A DNA stretch of 64,000 nucleotides. It comes from Streptomyces gobiensis (lineage in GTDB: Bacteria; Actinomycetota; Actinomycetes; Streptomycetales; Streptomycetaceae). Where the stretch lies: the NCBI RefSeq assembly GCF_021216675.1, contig NZ_CP086120.1, forward strand, positions 744,001-808,000, written 5' to 3'. Numbering within the stretch: the first letter of the stretch is position 1; every line of letters begins with the position of its first letter. The notes under the pieces are model-generated. The model saw nothing but the letters and a program-made list of their open reading frames with translations, was not told where the DNA came from and ran no database searches. Positions 27,060 through 35,884 of the stretch are shown here, piece after piece. The position numbers and the translations under genes are program-made.

Positions 27060-29136
27060 GCTGAAGCGCTTTGGCAGGGGAAAGCTGCCGCGTGCGGCGA
27101 TGGCCGCGATGCTGCTGCTCCCGCTGCTCTACGGAGCGCTGTACCTGTGGTCCTTCTGGGATCCGTACAACCGGCTCGACCGGATACCCGTCGCACTCGT
27201 CAACGAGGACCAAGGCGCCACCATCGAAGGCGATGACGGCAAGAAGGAGAAGATCACCGCGGGCGACGACATCATCAAGGGCCTGCGCGACAGCAACACC
27301 TTCGAGTGGCACGAGACCAGCGCCGCCGACGCCAAGAAGGGTCTGGAGGACGGCAGCTACTACCTCACGATGACCGTGCCGGAGGACTTCAGCCAGAAGG
27401 TCACCTCCAGCTCCGGTGACCATCCGGAGACCGGCGCCCTCAGGGTCCAGACGAACGACGCCAACAACTACATCGTCGGGCAGATCTCCCGCACCGTCTT
27501 CTCCGAGGTCCGCGCCTCCGCCACCAGCAAGACCTCCAGCGGCTTCTACGACAAGATCTTCGTCTCCTTCTCCTCCATCCATGAGTCGACCAAGAAGGCG
27601 GCCAAGGGCGCCGATGACCTCAAGGACGGCATCGGCAAGGCGAAGAAGGGCGCGGGTGAGCTGGCCGACGGCACCTCCGACGCCAAGCAGGGCAGCCAGG
27701 ACCTCAAGGACGGGTTGACCAGGCTCAACCAAGGCGCCCGGGATCTGGAGCGGGGCGCCGGGCAGGTCGCCGCCGGCACCCAGAAGCTGGCCGACAAGGT
27801 AAACAGCGTCGCCAAGGCGACGGCCCCTCTCGCCAAGGGTGACGGCGAGGACATCGCCACCGTGGCCAGGAATGTGGCCGATTCCGCCAAGACCGCCCAG
27901 GATCACGTCAAGACACTGCCGCAGGACGCCGGCAAGGCCGCCAAGCTCTCCCGGGGAACCGCCGACGGGGTGGCCAGGCTCTACACCCTGCTGTGCGAGA
28001 ACGACGCCCCCGAGTCACCTGTTGACTGCCAGGATCTGCGGAAGCACGCCGACTACAGCCGTACGGCAGCGGACACGGCCGAGGCGGTCAACGACAAGAT
28101 CCAGGACTATGACGGCCTCGGCACCCTGGACAAGGATCTCGGCAAGCTGCGCGCCATGGCGCTCGACCTGCAGAAGAAGGCGCCCAACCTGGGCCAGGAC
28201 CTCGACAACGCGGTCAAGCAGGTCAACGCGCTCAACAAGGGCGCCAGGCAGGTGCACTCCGGTGCCGGCAAGCTGCACACCGGGCTCAGCTCCGCCCAGG
28301 GCGGCGCGGGCGATCTCAACAGCGGGCTCGCCGAGCTCAGCTCCGGAGCGCGGTCACTGAACGGCGGGCTGTTCAAGCTCGCGGACGGCTCCGGCGCCCT
28401 TTCCAGGGGGCTGCACGATGGCGCCGAGCAGATCCCCGACTACGACAAGAAGGAGCGCGAGGACCGCAGTTCGGTGATGGCCGACCCGGTGCAGCTCGCC
28501 TCCGGCAAGGTCCACACGGCGCCCAACTACGGCACCGGCTTCGCACCGTACTTCATCCCGCTCTCCCTGTGGGTGGGCGCGATGGTCGCGTACATGCTGC
28601 TTCAGCCGCTCAACCGGCGTGCCCTGGCCGCCGGGGCCCCGGTCTGGCGGACCGCGCTCGCGGGCTGGCTGCCGGTCGCCGCGATCGGTGCGCTCCAGGT
28701 GGGTGCGCTGCTGGCCGTGCTGCGCTGGGCCCCGGGGCTGGGTCTGGAGCTGCACCGGGCCGCCGGGACGATCGGTTTTCTGCTGCTGGTCACCGCCTGC
28801 TTTGCCGCGATCATCCAGTGGCTGAACGCCCAGTTCGGTCCGGCCGGACGGATTTTGGTACTGGCGGTGCTGATGCTTCAGCTCACCTCCGCCGGAGGCA
28901 CCTACCCGGTGCAGACCAGCCCGGACTTCTTCAACGCCATCCACCCGTTCCTGCCGATGAGCTACGTCGTTGAGGGGCTGCGCCATCTGATCACCGGCGG
29001 TGAGCTGTGGCCGGTGTGGCGAGCGTGCGTGGTACTGCTGGCCTTCACCGCGGGCGCCCTCGCGCTGACGGCGTGGACCGCACGCCGGAGCGCGGTGTGG
29101 ACGATGAAGCGACTGCACCCGGAGCTGACCCTGTGA
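27031..29136 (+). CDS. YhgE/Pip family membrane protein
   Basis: A 701-aa protein: one N-terminal membrane segment (AAMAAMLLLPLLYGALYLWSF), then a large extracellular region with tandem 11-residue-like helical repeats (GAGELADGTSDAKQG, GLTRLNQGARDLERGAG, and later GAGKLHTG and GLAELSSGARSLNGG). About five C-terminal membrane segments follow (from FIPLSLWVGAMVAYMLL). This is the YhgE/Pip phage-infection-protein or YkfE-like ABC-2 permease architecture. A GGGGGAGG site precedes the ATG, which overlaps the ABC-like gene. An export function is inferred. Confidence 0.9.
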   Translation: MRSPRLAALELKRFGRGKLPRAAMAAMLLLPLLYGALYLWSFWDPYNRLDRIPVALVNEDQGATIEGDDGKKEKITAGDDIIKGLRDSNTFEWHETSAADAKKGLEDGSYYLTMTVPEDFSQKVTSSSGDHPETGALRVQTNDANNYIVGQISRTVFSEVRASATSKTSSGFYDKIFVSFSSIHESTKKAAKGADDLKDGIGKAKKGAGELADGTSDAKQGSQDLKDGLTRLNQGARDLERGAGQVAAGTQKLADKVNSVAKATAPLAKGDGEDIATVARNVADSAKTAQDHVKTLPQDAGKAAKLSRGTADGVARLYTLLCENDAPESPVDCQDLRKHADYSRTAADTAEAVNDKIQDYDGLGTLDKDLGKLRAMALDLQKKAPNLGQDLDNAVKQVNALNKGARQVHSGAGKLHTGLSSAQGGAGDLNSGLAELSSGARSLNGGLFKLADGSGALSRGLHDGAEQIPDYDKKEREDRSSVMADPVQLASGKVHTAPNYGTGFAPYFIPLSLWVGAMVAYMLLQPLNRRALAAGAPVWRTALAGWLPVAAIGALQVGALLAVLRWAPGLGLELHRAAGTIGFLLLVTACFAAIIQWLNAQFGPAGRILVLAVLMLQLTSAGGTYPVQTSPDFFNAIHPFLPMSYVVEGLRHLITGGELWPVWRACVVLLAFTAGALALTAWTARRSAVWTMKRLHPELTL

Positions 29137-29152
29137 GGAGAGAATCAGCCTC

Positions 29153-29776
29153 ATGAAAAGCAGCACAAGCACCCGCCGGAGCGCGACTCGGCAGAAGCTC
29201 TACGAGGCGGCGGTCACGCTCATCGCCGAACAGGGCTTCTCCGCCACCACGGTGGATGAGATCGCCGAGCGCGCCGGAGTCGCGAAGGGCACGGTCTACT
29301 ACAACTTCGCGAGCAAGACCGAGCTCTTCGAGGAGCTGCTGCGGCACGGTGTGGAGCTGCTCACCGCCGAGCTACGGCGGGCCGCCGAGGAGACCGCGGA
29401 GCGGGGCGGTAACCGGGTCGACGCGCTGGACGCGATGATCCGGGCCGGGCTGGTCTTCATCGACCGCTATCCGGCCTTCACCCAGCTCTATGTCGCCGAG
29501 CTGTGGCGTACCAACCGGGCCTGGCAGTCCACGCTGATGATGGTGCGCGGTCAGGCGGTCGCGGTGGTGGAGGACGCGCTGCGGCTGGGTGTCGAAGAAG
29601 GGGAGCTGAGCGCCGAAATCGATATCAAGCTGACCGCGGCCGCGCTCGTCGGCATGGTCCTGGTGGCGGCGCTGGACTGGCAGGCGTTCCAGCCGGAGCG
29701 CTCGCTGGACGAAGTGCACGCGGCGCTGTCGCTGCTGCTGCAGGGCCGGGTGGGTGGCTGCGTGCGGCCTCAGTGA
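29153..29776 (+). CDS. TetR family transcriptional regulator
   Basis: The N-terminal helix-turn-helix covers residues about 10-55 (RQKLYEAAVTLIAEQGFSATTVDEIAERAGVAKGTVYYNFASK), followed by a TetR C-terminal ligand domain of about 140 residues. It starts 17 bp after the YhgE gene with GAGGAGAG upstream, so it is likely co-transcribed and autoregulates the ABC-like/YhgE unit. Its stop codon lies inside the palindrome at 29761-29792. Confidence 0.93.
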   Translation: MKSSTSTRRSATRQKLYEAAVTLIAEQGFSATTVDEIAERAGVAKGTVYYNFASKTELFEELLRHGVELLTAELRRAAEETAERGGNRVDALDAMIRAGLVFIDRYPAFTQLYVAELWRTNRAWQSTLMMVRGQAVAVVEDALRLGVEEGELSAEIDIKLTAAALVGMVLVAALDWQAFQPERSLDEVHAALSLLLQGRVGGCVRPQ

Positions 29777-29792
29777 TCACTGAGGCCGCACG
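29761..29792. terminator. 32-bp perfect palindrome over the TetR stop codon
   Basis: CGTGCGGCCTCAGTGA and its exact complement meet at GTGATCAC. The TGA stop is near the centre, and C-rich sequence follows. It most likely folds as the operon terminator. A DNA operator is an alternative. Confidence 0.7.
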
Positions 29793-29996
29793 CCCCCCGT
29801 GCCCCCGTACCCCCGTACGGTCTCCCCCTCCGGTACGGCCGCCGCGCCGTTCCGCCGCCCCGTGCCGGCGGTGCGGCGCCGCGTCCTCCCGGCACCCATT
29901 ACTCTGCCGTCTACGCAGGTCGCGGCCCATCCGCGCGGATACTCAACCCCCGCTCTAGGTACGGGTACTCAGCCCTGCGCACCCGGGCCTACCCGT

Positions 29997-30009
29997 TACG
30001 ATCACCGGC
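29997..30009 (+). promoter_or_regulatory. -10 element for leaderless DUF4126 mRNA
   Basis: TACGAT, 7 bases, then GTG. The gap upstream (29777-29996) shows no other feature I can name. Confidence 0.5.
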
Positions 30010-30609
30010 GTGTCCATACTTCCCCTGGTCTTCACCAGCGGCTGGGCGAGCGGGATCAACGCCTATGCCGTGGTCCTGCTGCTCGGGATCTTCGGCGCCA
30101 CCGGCGTCTCCGACGAGGTGCCCGAAGCGCTGCAACGTGTGGATGTGCTGATCGCCGCCGCGGTGCTCTTCCTCATCGAAGCGGTCGCCGACAAGGTGCC
30201 GTTCGTGGACTCCGTATGGGACTCGGTCCACACCGTGATCCGCCCGGTCTCCGGCGGCGTTGTCGCGGCTCTGCTCGCCGGGCAGGACGGCTCGCTGTCC
30301 CAGCTTGTGGCGGGCGCGGTCGGCGGCTCCACGGCGCTGGTCAGCCATCTGGTCAAGGCGGGGACACGGATGGCCGTCAATACCTCGCCGGAACCCGCGA
30401 GCAATATCGTGCTGAGCCTCGCTGAGGATCTGACCGTCGCCGGGATCATCACCTTCGCCGTCTTCCAGCCGGTGGCCGCGGCGGTTGTCGCGGGCACGCT
30501 GCTGTTGCTCGGCGGCGTCCTGACGGGCTTCCTGATCGGCCGGATTCGGCGCTTTCTCCGGCGCCGCCGGGAACGCCGAGCGCCGAAGCACCCGGCCCCC
30601 CACCCCTGA
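30010..30609 (+). CDS. DUF4126 membrane protein
   Basis: A 199-aa membrane protein of unknown function. The N-terminus LPLVFTSGWASGINAYAVVLLLGIFG and the repeated small-residue helices (SGGVVAALLAG, VAGAVGGSTALVSHLVKAGTR) are typical of DUF4126. The C-terminal segment VAAAVVAGTLLLLGGVLTGFLIGRIRRFLRRRRER ends in a strongly basic cytoplasmic tail. The GTG has no SD but a well-placed -10. Confidence 0.88.
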   Translation: MSILPLVFTSGWASGINAYAVVLLLGIFGATGVSDEVPEALQRVDVLIAAAVLFLIEAVADKVPFVDSVWDSVHTVIRPVSGGVVAALLAGQDGSLSQLVAGAVGGSTALVSHLVKAGTRMAVNTSPEPASNIVLSLAEDLTVAGIITFAVFQPVAAAVVAGTLLLLGGVLTGFLIGRIRRFLRRRRERRAPKHPAPHP

Positions 30610-31249
30610 CTGGCGGCTCCACGGCTCGGCGCGCCTCGCGCCCGGCTGCGGGGTGCCGGGGTGGGTTTCCCCGTATCCCGCCCCCTCCCGGCTGCACCGC
30701 GGCTCCGCCCGCGCGGCGGGGCTTCGCCCCGGGGCGGGGGCGCCGGGGTGGGGTGTCCCCGTATCCCGCCCCTTCCCGGCTGCACCGATATGCGGCTCCG
30801 CCGCGTGGGGCGGGGCTCCGCCCGGCTGCGGGGGTGCCGTGGGTGGGGTTCCCCAATTCCCGCCCCTTCCCGGCTGTGCCGATATGCGGCTCCGCCGCGT
30901 GGCGGGGCTCCGCCCGGCTCTGGGGGTGCCGTGGGTGGGGTTCCCCAATTCCCGCCCCTTCCCGGCTGTGCCGATATGCGGCTCCGCCGCGTGGCGGGGC
31001 TTCGCCCCGGGGCCCGGGGTTGGTCCGGTGCGGGACGGTGGCCGGGTGTTGTGCCCACCCACAGCCCCTCGCGGGGCTGCGAGTGCCCACAACACGGGTG
31101 GGGGTCTGGGGGCGGCAGCCCACAGTTTCGGGAAGGGGTGGGTCAGGGGACTTCCCCGCCGACGACGGACGGACCGTCGCGGCGGGCGCGTCTAAGCTTG
31201 TGAGGCCCCCGGGGCCGGGCAATGCCAGGTCGCCGTCGAGAATGGTGGC
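30610..31249. repeat. Tandem 92-bp GC-rich repeat array
   Basis: 640 bp without a gene. Units start at 30640, 30726, 30820 and 30912. Units 3 (30820-30911) and 4 (30912-31003) are both 92 bp and differ at three positions. Units 1 and 2 are diverged (86 and 94 bp). The array ends with the 50-bp hairpin block (31046-31095) and a gtctgggggcggcagccca...tttcgggaagggg module, shared with the copies at 23896 and 62247. Confidence 0.85.
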
Positions 31250-32647
31250 ATGGGACGGATTGTGGTGATCGGCGCGGGCATGGGCGCCATGGCAGCCGCC
31301 GCGCGGCTGGCCACCGTGGGACACCGGGTGACGGTGTACGAACGCGGTGAGACATATGGCGGCGGTGTACGGCGCTATGAACGGGACGGCTTCTGCTTCG
31401 ACACCGGGCCGGGGCTGCTGCAACTGCCCGCCGTATGGCGGGACCTGTTCATCAAGACCGGCCGTGAGCCGCTTGAGGACGTCGTGGAGCTCCGCCAGAC
31501 CGATCCGGCGGCCCGGCATCTCTTCGCCGACGGCACGGAGGTCACCCTGCCCGCCGCCTCCCGGGCGGGGGTGATCGACGCGCTCGATACGGCCCTGGGC
31601 GCCGGTTCCGGCGAGCGCTGGGCCGCCCTGGTGGGACGGGCCCGTACCGCCTGGGACGCGACCCGGCGACCGCTCCTGGAGGAACCGCTGACCGATGCCA
31701 CGGACCGTACGGGTCGTCAGTGGGCCAGCCGCGATCCCTATCCCGCGCTGCGCAAGCGCGGGATGCTGCGCCGCCGTACGCCCACCCTCAGCGAGGTCGG
31801 CCGCGACGAACTGCGTGATCCGCGGTTGGTCGCACTGCTGGAGAGCTACGCCACGGCCTATGGCCTCGACCCACAGCGGGTTCCCGCGAGCGCGACCGTG
31901 CTGGCGTATCTGGAGCAGACCTTCGGCAGCTGGTACGTGACCGGTGGCATGCGGGCGTTGGCCGACGCGGTGCGTCAACGGTGCGTGGCACGCGGCGTGG
32001 AGTTCGTCTTCGGCGCCGAGGTGGTCCGCTCCCTCGCCAAGGATGGCCGCACGGCCGGGGTCGAGCTGGCCGACGGTACCGTCGTCGACGCGGACGTGGT
32101 GATCGACGGTGGCTGCCCGTACCCGGAGTCCGCCCCGGGCCAGGCCCGGCTCACCGTGCTGCTGGCCCTGCGCGGCGCCCGCCCGGAGGGCACCGCGCAC
32201 CGCACCGTGGTGCACGGCAGCGAGCGCACGCTGACCGTACTGCGGCCGGAGGACGCGGTGCTGGTGCCGGATGCCGGGCACGAGGCGGTCACCCTGACGG
32301 TCCCGGTGGAGCCGTTCAGCCCGGTGGGCGAGGAGGATGTGCGGCGGCTGATCACCGACGCGGAGGCCGCGGTCCCGGGGCTGCGGGACCGGCTGCGATG
32401 GCATGCGGTGCGTACCCCCGCCGACAACGCCCGGGAGACCGGGGCACCCGGTGGCGCGGTGCCCGCCCCGGCGCTGGCGGGGGCGGACGGCGCGTATCTG
32501 CGGGCGGCCAACCAGGGCGGCCTCAAGGGGCTTTACGCGGTCGGCGGCTGGGCCCATCCCGGCGGCGGGCTCGCGCACGCCGGGATGTCGGGGGCGATGG
32601 CCGCCGGGCTGATCGTCGAGGGAGCCGGCTGGCGCGGCTCCCGGTAG
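31250..32647 (+). CDS. CrtI-like FAD-dependent amine oxidase/desaturase family protein
   Basis: The N-terminal dinucleotide-binding motif IVVIGAGMGAMAAAARLATVGHRVTVYER binds FAD. The C-terminal FAD contact GLYAVGGWAHPGGGLAHAGMSG is typical of phytoene desaturase-like oxidoreductases. The 465-aa length is slightly short for CrtI. No other carotenoid gene (crtB, crtE, crtY) is nearby, so a phytoene substrate is unproven. No good ribosome site is seen before ATG 31250. Confidence 0.85.
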   Translation: MGRIVVIGAGMGAMAAAARLATVGHRVTVYERGETYGGGVRRYERDGFCFDTGPGLLQLPAVWRDLFIKTGREPLEDVVELRQTDPAARHLFADGTEVTLPAASRAGVIDALDTALGAGSGERWAALVGRARTAWDATRRPLLEEPLTDATDRTGRQWASRDPYPALRKRGMLRRRTPTLSEVGRDELRDPRLVALLESYATAYGLDPQRVPASATVLAYLEQTFGSWYVTGGMRALADAVRQRCVARGVEFVFGAEVVRSLAKDGRTAGVELADGTVVDADVVIDGGCPYPESAPGQARLTVLLALRGARPEGTAHRTVVHGSERTLTVLRPEDAVLVPDAGHEAVTLTVPVEPFSPVGEEDVRRLITDAEAAVPGLRDRLRWHAVRTPADNARETGAPGGAVPAPALAGADGAYLRAANQGGLKGLYAVGGWAHPGGGLAHAGMSGAMAAGLIVEGAGWRGSR

Positions 32648-32659
32648 GGGCGTAGCGGA

Positions 32660-33637
32660 TCAGTAGCGCTGCTGTTGCGGGTCGTAGTAATAGGTGGCGT
32701 CGTACCCGTACCCGTACCCGTTCCCGTCCTGGTGCGGGTACGGCTGCTCCGCGGGCACTTCGGCCTCGCGCTGCTGTGGGACCCAGACACCGCCGGGCGG
32801 GGTCTCGGGGTAGTAGGACTGCTGGGGCTGCTGGGACTGCTGAGTTGGATACTGCCCGTTGTCGTAGCCAGGGGCATAAGCCTGGCCGTCGTACGCCCCG
32901 GTGGCGTAGGGATCCTGCTGGAAGGGCTGCTCGGCGTAGTTGCCGTGGGCGTCGTAGCCGATGTACGGGTCGGAGTACGCGGCGTAGGCGGCGGTCTGTT
33001 CGGCGCCGTAGCCGTAGGTTCCGGCTTCGGCGTACTGATCGCCAGCGTTCGTGTAGAACTGGCCGGTGTCTATGCCCTGCTGGTCGTAGCCGACCGTGGC
33101 GTACTGGTCCTGCTGGCCGTACTGGTCGTACTGGTCGTACTGGCCGGGCTGGTCGTACTGGCCGGGCTGGTCCTGCTGGCCGGGCTGGTCGTACCCCTGG
33201 TCGTACCCTTGCGGTTCCTCGCCCCGCTCATACACCCCGTACTGGCCGGTGTCGTCGGGCATCGGCTCCATCTGGTAGGCCGCCGTCTGCTCCATTTCGG
33301 AGACTTCCAGGGCCGGTTCGGCGTCGGCCGGCTCCATCGGTGCCGCCTCCGGCCCGCCACGACGACGGCGGCTGGAGCCCGGTTTACCGCCGAGCGCCCA
33401 GCCGGTGGAGAAGCCCTGGCGGAAGGAGAGGGTGACAAAGGTCTGGCCGACCGCGAAGGCCGCGGTACCGACGCCGATCACCAGGATGGAGGGCATCAGC
33501 ACACCCAGCACGACGCCGAGGAAACCGAAGAAGGCCAGCAGCCTCCAGCGCAGCCGGGCCTTGTACTGCAGCAGCACCTCACCGAGCAACCACAGTGCGA
33601 CGACTCCGAACGCGATGTAGAGGACCGTCCAGCCCAT
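32660..33637 (-). CDS. Membrane protein with long Gln/Tyr/Asp/Gly-rich tail
   Basis: I do not recognise a named family. Residues 1-70 hold two hydrophobic segments (GWTVLYIAFGVVALWLLGEVLLQ and LLAFFGFLGVVLGVLMPSILVIGVGTAAFAVGQ) with a basic loop (YKARLRWR) between. The remaining roughly 230 residues are low-complexity, rich in Gln, Tyr, Gly, Asp and Pro, with tandem QPGQYD-type repeats and many YGY or YDQ motifs, resembling prion-like domains. The ATG at 33637 has GAGAGGGG upstream (325 aa). The GTG at 33652 lies inside that SD. Confidence 0.85.
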   Translation of the reverse strand: MGWTVLYIAFGVVALWLLGEVLLQYKARLRWRLLAFFGFLGVVLGVLMPSILVIGVGTAAFAVGQTFVTLSFRQGFSTGWALGGKPGSSRRRRGGPEAAPMEPADAEPALEVSEMEQTAAYQMEPMPDDTGQYGVYERGEEPQGYDQGYDQPGQQDQPGQYDQPGQYDQYDQYGQQDQYATVGYDQQGIDTGQFYTNAGDQYAEAGTYGYGAEQTAAYAAYSDPYIGYDAHGNYAEQPFQQDPYATGAYDGQAYAPGYDNGQYPTQQSQQPQQSYYPETPPGGVWVPQQREAEVPAEQPYPHQDGNGYGYGYDATYYYDPQQQRY

Positions 33638-33657
33638 GTACGCCCCTCTCACAGAAG

Positions 33658-34575
33658 CTAGGACCGTTGGTGCAGCCCCAGATTCTCGTAGATTTCCAGC
33701 GTCGCCGTGGAGTGGTTGAGGGTAATGAAGTGAAGACCGGGAATGTCTTCAGCCATCAGCCTCGAACAGAGCTCCGTGGCGTACTCGATCCCGATCGAGC
33801 GTACCGCCGCCGGATCATCCTTGACCGAGAGGATCCTCTCAGCCAACTCCGGTGGGAATGTAGCATTACTCAACTGTGCAAAACGCTCGATCTGCCGCAC
33901 GTTCGTCACCGGCATGATCTCGGGAATGATCGGAGTATCGCAACTTGCCGCGGCGACCCGGTCCCTGAGCCGCAGATAGTCATCGGCGTAAAAGAACATC
34001 TGTGTGATGGCGTAATCCGCCCCAGCCCGGCATTTATTGACAAAGTGCCGCACGTCGGTGTCCCAGTCGGTTGACCGGGGATGCATCTCCGGATAGGCCG
34101 CGACGCCGACGCAGAAGTCACCCGACTCCTTGATCAGCTCGACCAGTTCAGCGGCATAGGTGACACCCTGCGGATGCGGCACCCACTCACCCAGCGGGTC
34201 GCCCGGCGGGTCACCGCGCAGCGCGAGCATATTGCGGATCCCGGCGCCCGCGTACTGCCCGATGATGTTGCGCAGCTCGGCCACCGAGTGGTTGACGGCG
34301 GTCAGATGGCCGACCGGGGTCAGCGTCGTATCGGTGGCGATCCGCTCCGTGGCCCGCACCGTGCCCTCCCGGGAGGAGCCGCCCGCGCCGTAGGTCACCG
34401 AGACGAAGGTCGGGCCGACGGCCTCGATCCGGCGGATCGCGTTCCACAGCGTCCGCTCGCCCTTCGCCGTCTTCGGCGCCATGAACTCGAAAGAGTACGA
34501 GCGCTCGCCTGAGGCAAGCAGCTCACGGATGGTGAGTGCGCTGTCTGTCCTGGTGGAAGAGATACCGAGGGCCAT
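33658..34575 (-). CDS. metF: Methylenetetrahydrofolate reductase
   Basis: Flavoprotein that makes 5-methyl-THF for methionine synthesis. The 305-aa TIM barrel has the N-terminal [58 protein letters not shown] and IMPVTN, which supply the FAD- and folate-binding positions of the family. The ATG has no SD. TAGCCT lies 7 bases upstream, predicting a leaderless transcript. Confidence 0.95.
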   Translation of the reverse strand: MALGISSTRTDSALTIRELLASGERSYSFEFMAPKTAKGERTLWNAIRRIEAVGPTFVSVTYGAGGSSREGTVRATERIATDTTLTPVGHLTAVNHSVAELRNIIGQYAGAGIRNMLALRGDPPGDPLGEWVPHPQGVTYAAELVELIKESGDFCVGVAAYPEMHPRSTDWDTDVRHFVNKCRAGADYAITQMFFYADDYLRLRDRVAAASCDTPIIPEIMPVTNVRQIERFAQLSNATFPPELAERILSVKDDPAAVRSIGIEYATELCSRLMAEDIPGLHFITLNHSTATLEIYENLGLHQRS

Positions 34576-34588
34576 ACCAGGCAGGCTA
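34576..34588 (-). promoter_or_regulatory. -10 element for leaderless metF mRNA
   Basis: On the minus strand, TAGCCT (34588-34583) is followed by 7 bases and ATG. Confidence 0.5.
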
Positions 34589-34656
34589 ACCGGCAGCAGC
34601 TGTCACGCCAGAGCGCCGTCCACGTCCTGGACAGCCCCCAGCCGCAAAATGGCTGC

Positions 34657-35346
34657 TCAGCGCTTGTGCAGCCGCCTACTGAGATCCGCCGCCGCCGCTC
34701 CTGGATCAGCGGCCTCGGTGATCGCCCGGACAACGACGACCCGCCGTGCGCCCGCGTCCAGCACCTCATCGAGATTCCCGGCGTCGATCCCGCCGATCGC
34801 GAACCACGGCCGCTCACTGCGCCGTGCGGCGCTCAGCTTCGCGGCGTACCGCACCAGCGGCAGCCCGGGGGCGTACCGCCCCGGCTTGGTCGGGGTGGGC
34901 CAGCAGGGACCCGTACAGAAGTAGTCCACGCCGGGCTCGGTGAGCGCCGCGTCCACCTCGGTTTCAGCATGAGTGGAACGGCCGATCATCACCTCGTCCG
35001 GGGAACCGCCGAGGACCGCGCGGGCGGCCGGGACCGGCAGATCGCCCTGCCCCAGATGCAGCACATCGGAGCCGATGGCGTGCGCGATGTCCGCCCGGTC
35101 ATTGACGGCCAGGAGCTTGCCGTGCCGTCGGCAGGCCTCGGCGAAGACGGCGAGGTGCTCCAGCTCCTCGCCCGCCTCCATGCCCTTGTCACGCAGCTGC
35201 ACGATGTCCACGCCACCCGCCAGCACCGCGTCCAGGAACTCAGGCAGATCTCCCTGCTCCTTGCGGGCACCGGTGCACAGATAGAGCCGGGCGTCAGCGA
35301 GCTGGTGGAGCTGGTCGGCCCGGTCGAGCTGGTCTCGTGCGGCCAT
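34657..35346 (-). CDS. thiE: Thiamine phosphate synthase
   Basis: Joins HMP-PP and the thiazole phosphate to make thiamine phosphate. The 229-aa TIM barrel has [60 protein letters not shown] and [11 protein letters not shown], all substrate or Mg2+ contacts in the family. No TPP riboswitch is seen upstream of this gene, unlike thiO on the other strand. Confidence 0.95.
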   Translation of the reverse strand: MAARDQLDRADQLHQLADARLYLCTGARKEQGDLPEFLDAVLAGGVDIVQLRDKGMEAGEELEHLAVFAEACRRHGKLLAVNDRADIAHAIGSDVLHLGQGDLPVPAARAVLGGSPDEVMIGRSTHAETEVDAALTEPGVDYFCTGPCWPTPTKPGRYAPGLPLVRYAAKLSAARRSERPWFAIGGIDAGNLDEVLDAGARRVVVVRAITEAADPGAAAADLSRRLHKR

Positions 35347-35369
35347 GAGGCGGCTTCCCCCCTGGGTGG

Positions 35370-35402
35370 GGCATACGGGCCGCGCCTGGCGGCCCGTATG
35401 CC
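35370..35402 (-). terminator. Hairpin terminator downstream of the Rv2175c-like gene
   Basis: A perfect 14-bp stem (ggcatacgggccgc and its complement) with a 5-base loop. It lies between the end of the Rv2175c-like gene and the thiE start, both on the minus strand. Confidence 0.7.
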
Positions 35403-35462
35403 GTTCATTGCTACGTATCGTTTCTACGGATCGTTATGTGTCGCTATGAACCGCTGTGGATG

Positions 35463-35828
35463 TCAGACGGCGAGGGCCTGGGCGCGGCGCTTCACCTCGG
35501 TCCCGCGATTCTCGCGCAGTGCCTGCGCGGGGGTGCCGGGCAGGGTGTCATCAGGCGTGAACAGCCACTCCAGCATCTCCTCATCGGTGAAGTCGTCATC
35601 CTTCAGCAGCGTGATGGTCCCGATGAGACCCTTCACGATCCGGTTCTCGCCGATGAAGTCGGCGGGCACCATCAGCACACGGTTCTCGCCACGGCGCACC
35701 GCGATCAGCTGGCCCTCCTTGACCAGCTGCCGCACACGCGTCACCTCGACGCCGAGCTTCTCGGCGACATCGGGGAGGGTGAGCCAGGCGGGGACGAGAG
35801 CATCGGTTTTTGCGTCAATCTCGGTCAC
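35463..35828 (-). CDS. Rv2175c family DNA-binding protein
   Basis: A 121-aa actinobacterial protein with an N-terminal winged helix-turn-helix (LTLPDVAEKLGVEVTRVRQLVKEGQLIAVRRGEN) and a C-terminal Rv2175c domain (ENRIVKGLIGTITLLKDDDFTDEEMLEWLFT). Its M. tuberculosis homologue is a DNA-binding substrate of the kinase PknL. A PASTA kinase gene lies about 4 kb away here, but no direct link can be claimed. Confidence 0.93.
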   Translation of the reverse strand: MTEIDAKTDALVPAWLTLPDVAEKLGVEVTRVRQLVKEGQLIAVRRGENRVLMVPADFIGENRIVKGLIGTITLLKDDDFTDEEMLEWLFTPDDTLPGTPAQALRENRGTEVKRRAQALAV

Positions 35829-35884
35829 ACCCCCAGCCTGCCATCAGCCGCCGACAAACGTCACCGCCACCTGCGTCGGCTGGG

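Noticed and set aside
30449..32578. 709-codon open frame on the minus strand
   Set aside because: It runs antisense through the CrtI-like gene and the tandem repeat array. The peptide is repeat-derived low complexity, and the plus-strand gene has clear FAD motifs.
31250..32647. Carotenoid biosynthesis cluster
   Set aside because: Only one CrtI-like gene is present, with no crtB, crtE, crtY or similar nearby.
35347..35462. TPP riboswitch upstream of thiE
   Set aside because: No CTGAGA or CCTGATC-type elements are present. The only structure is a terminator hairpin.
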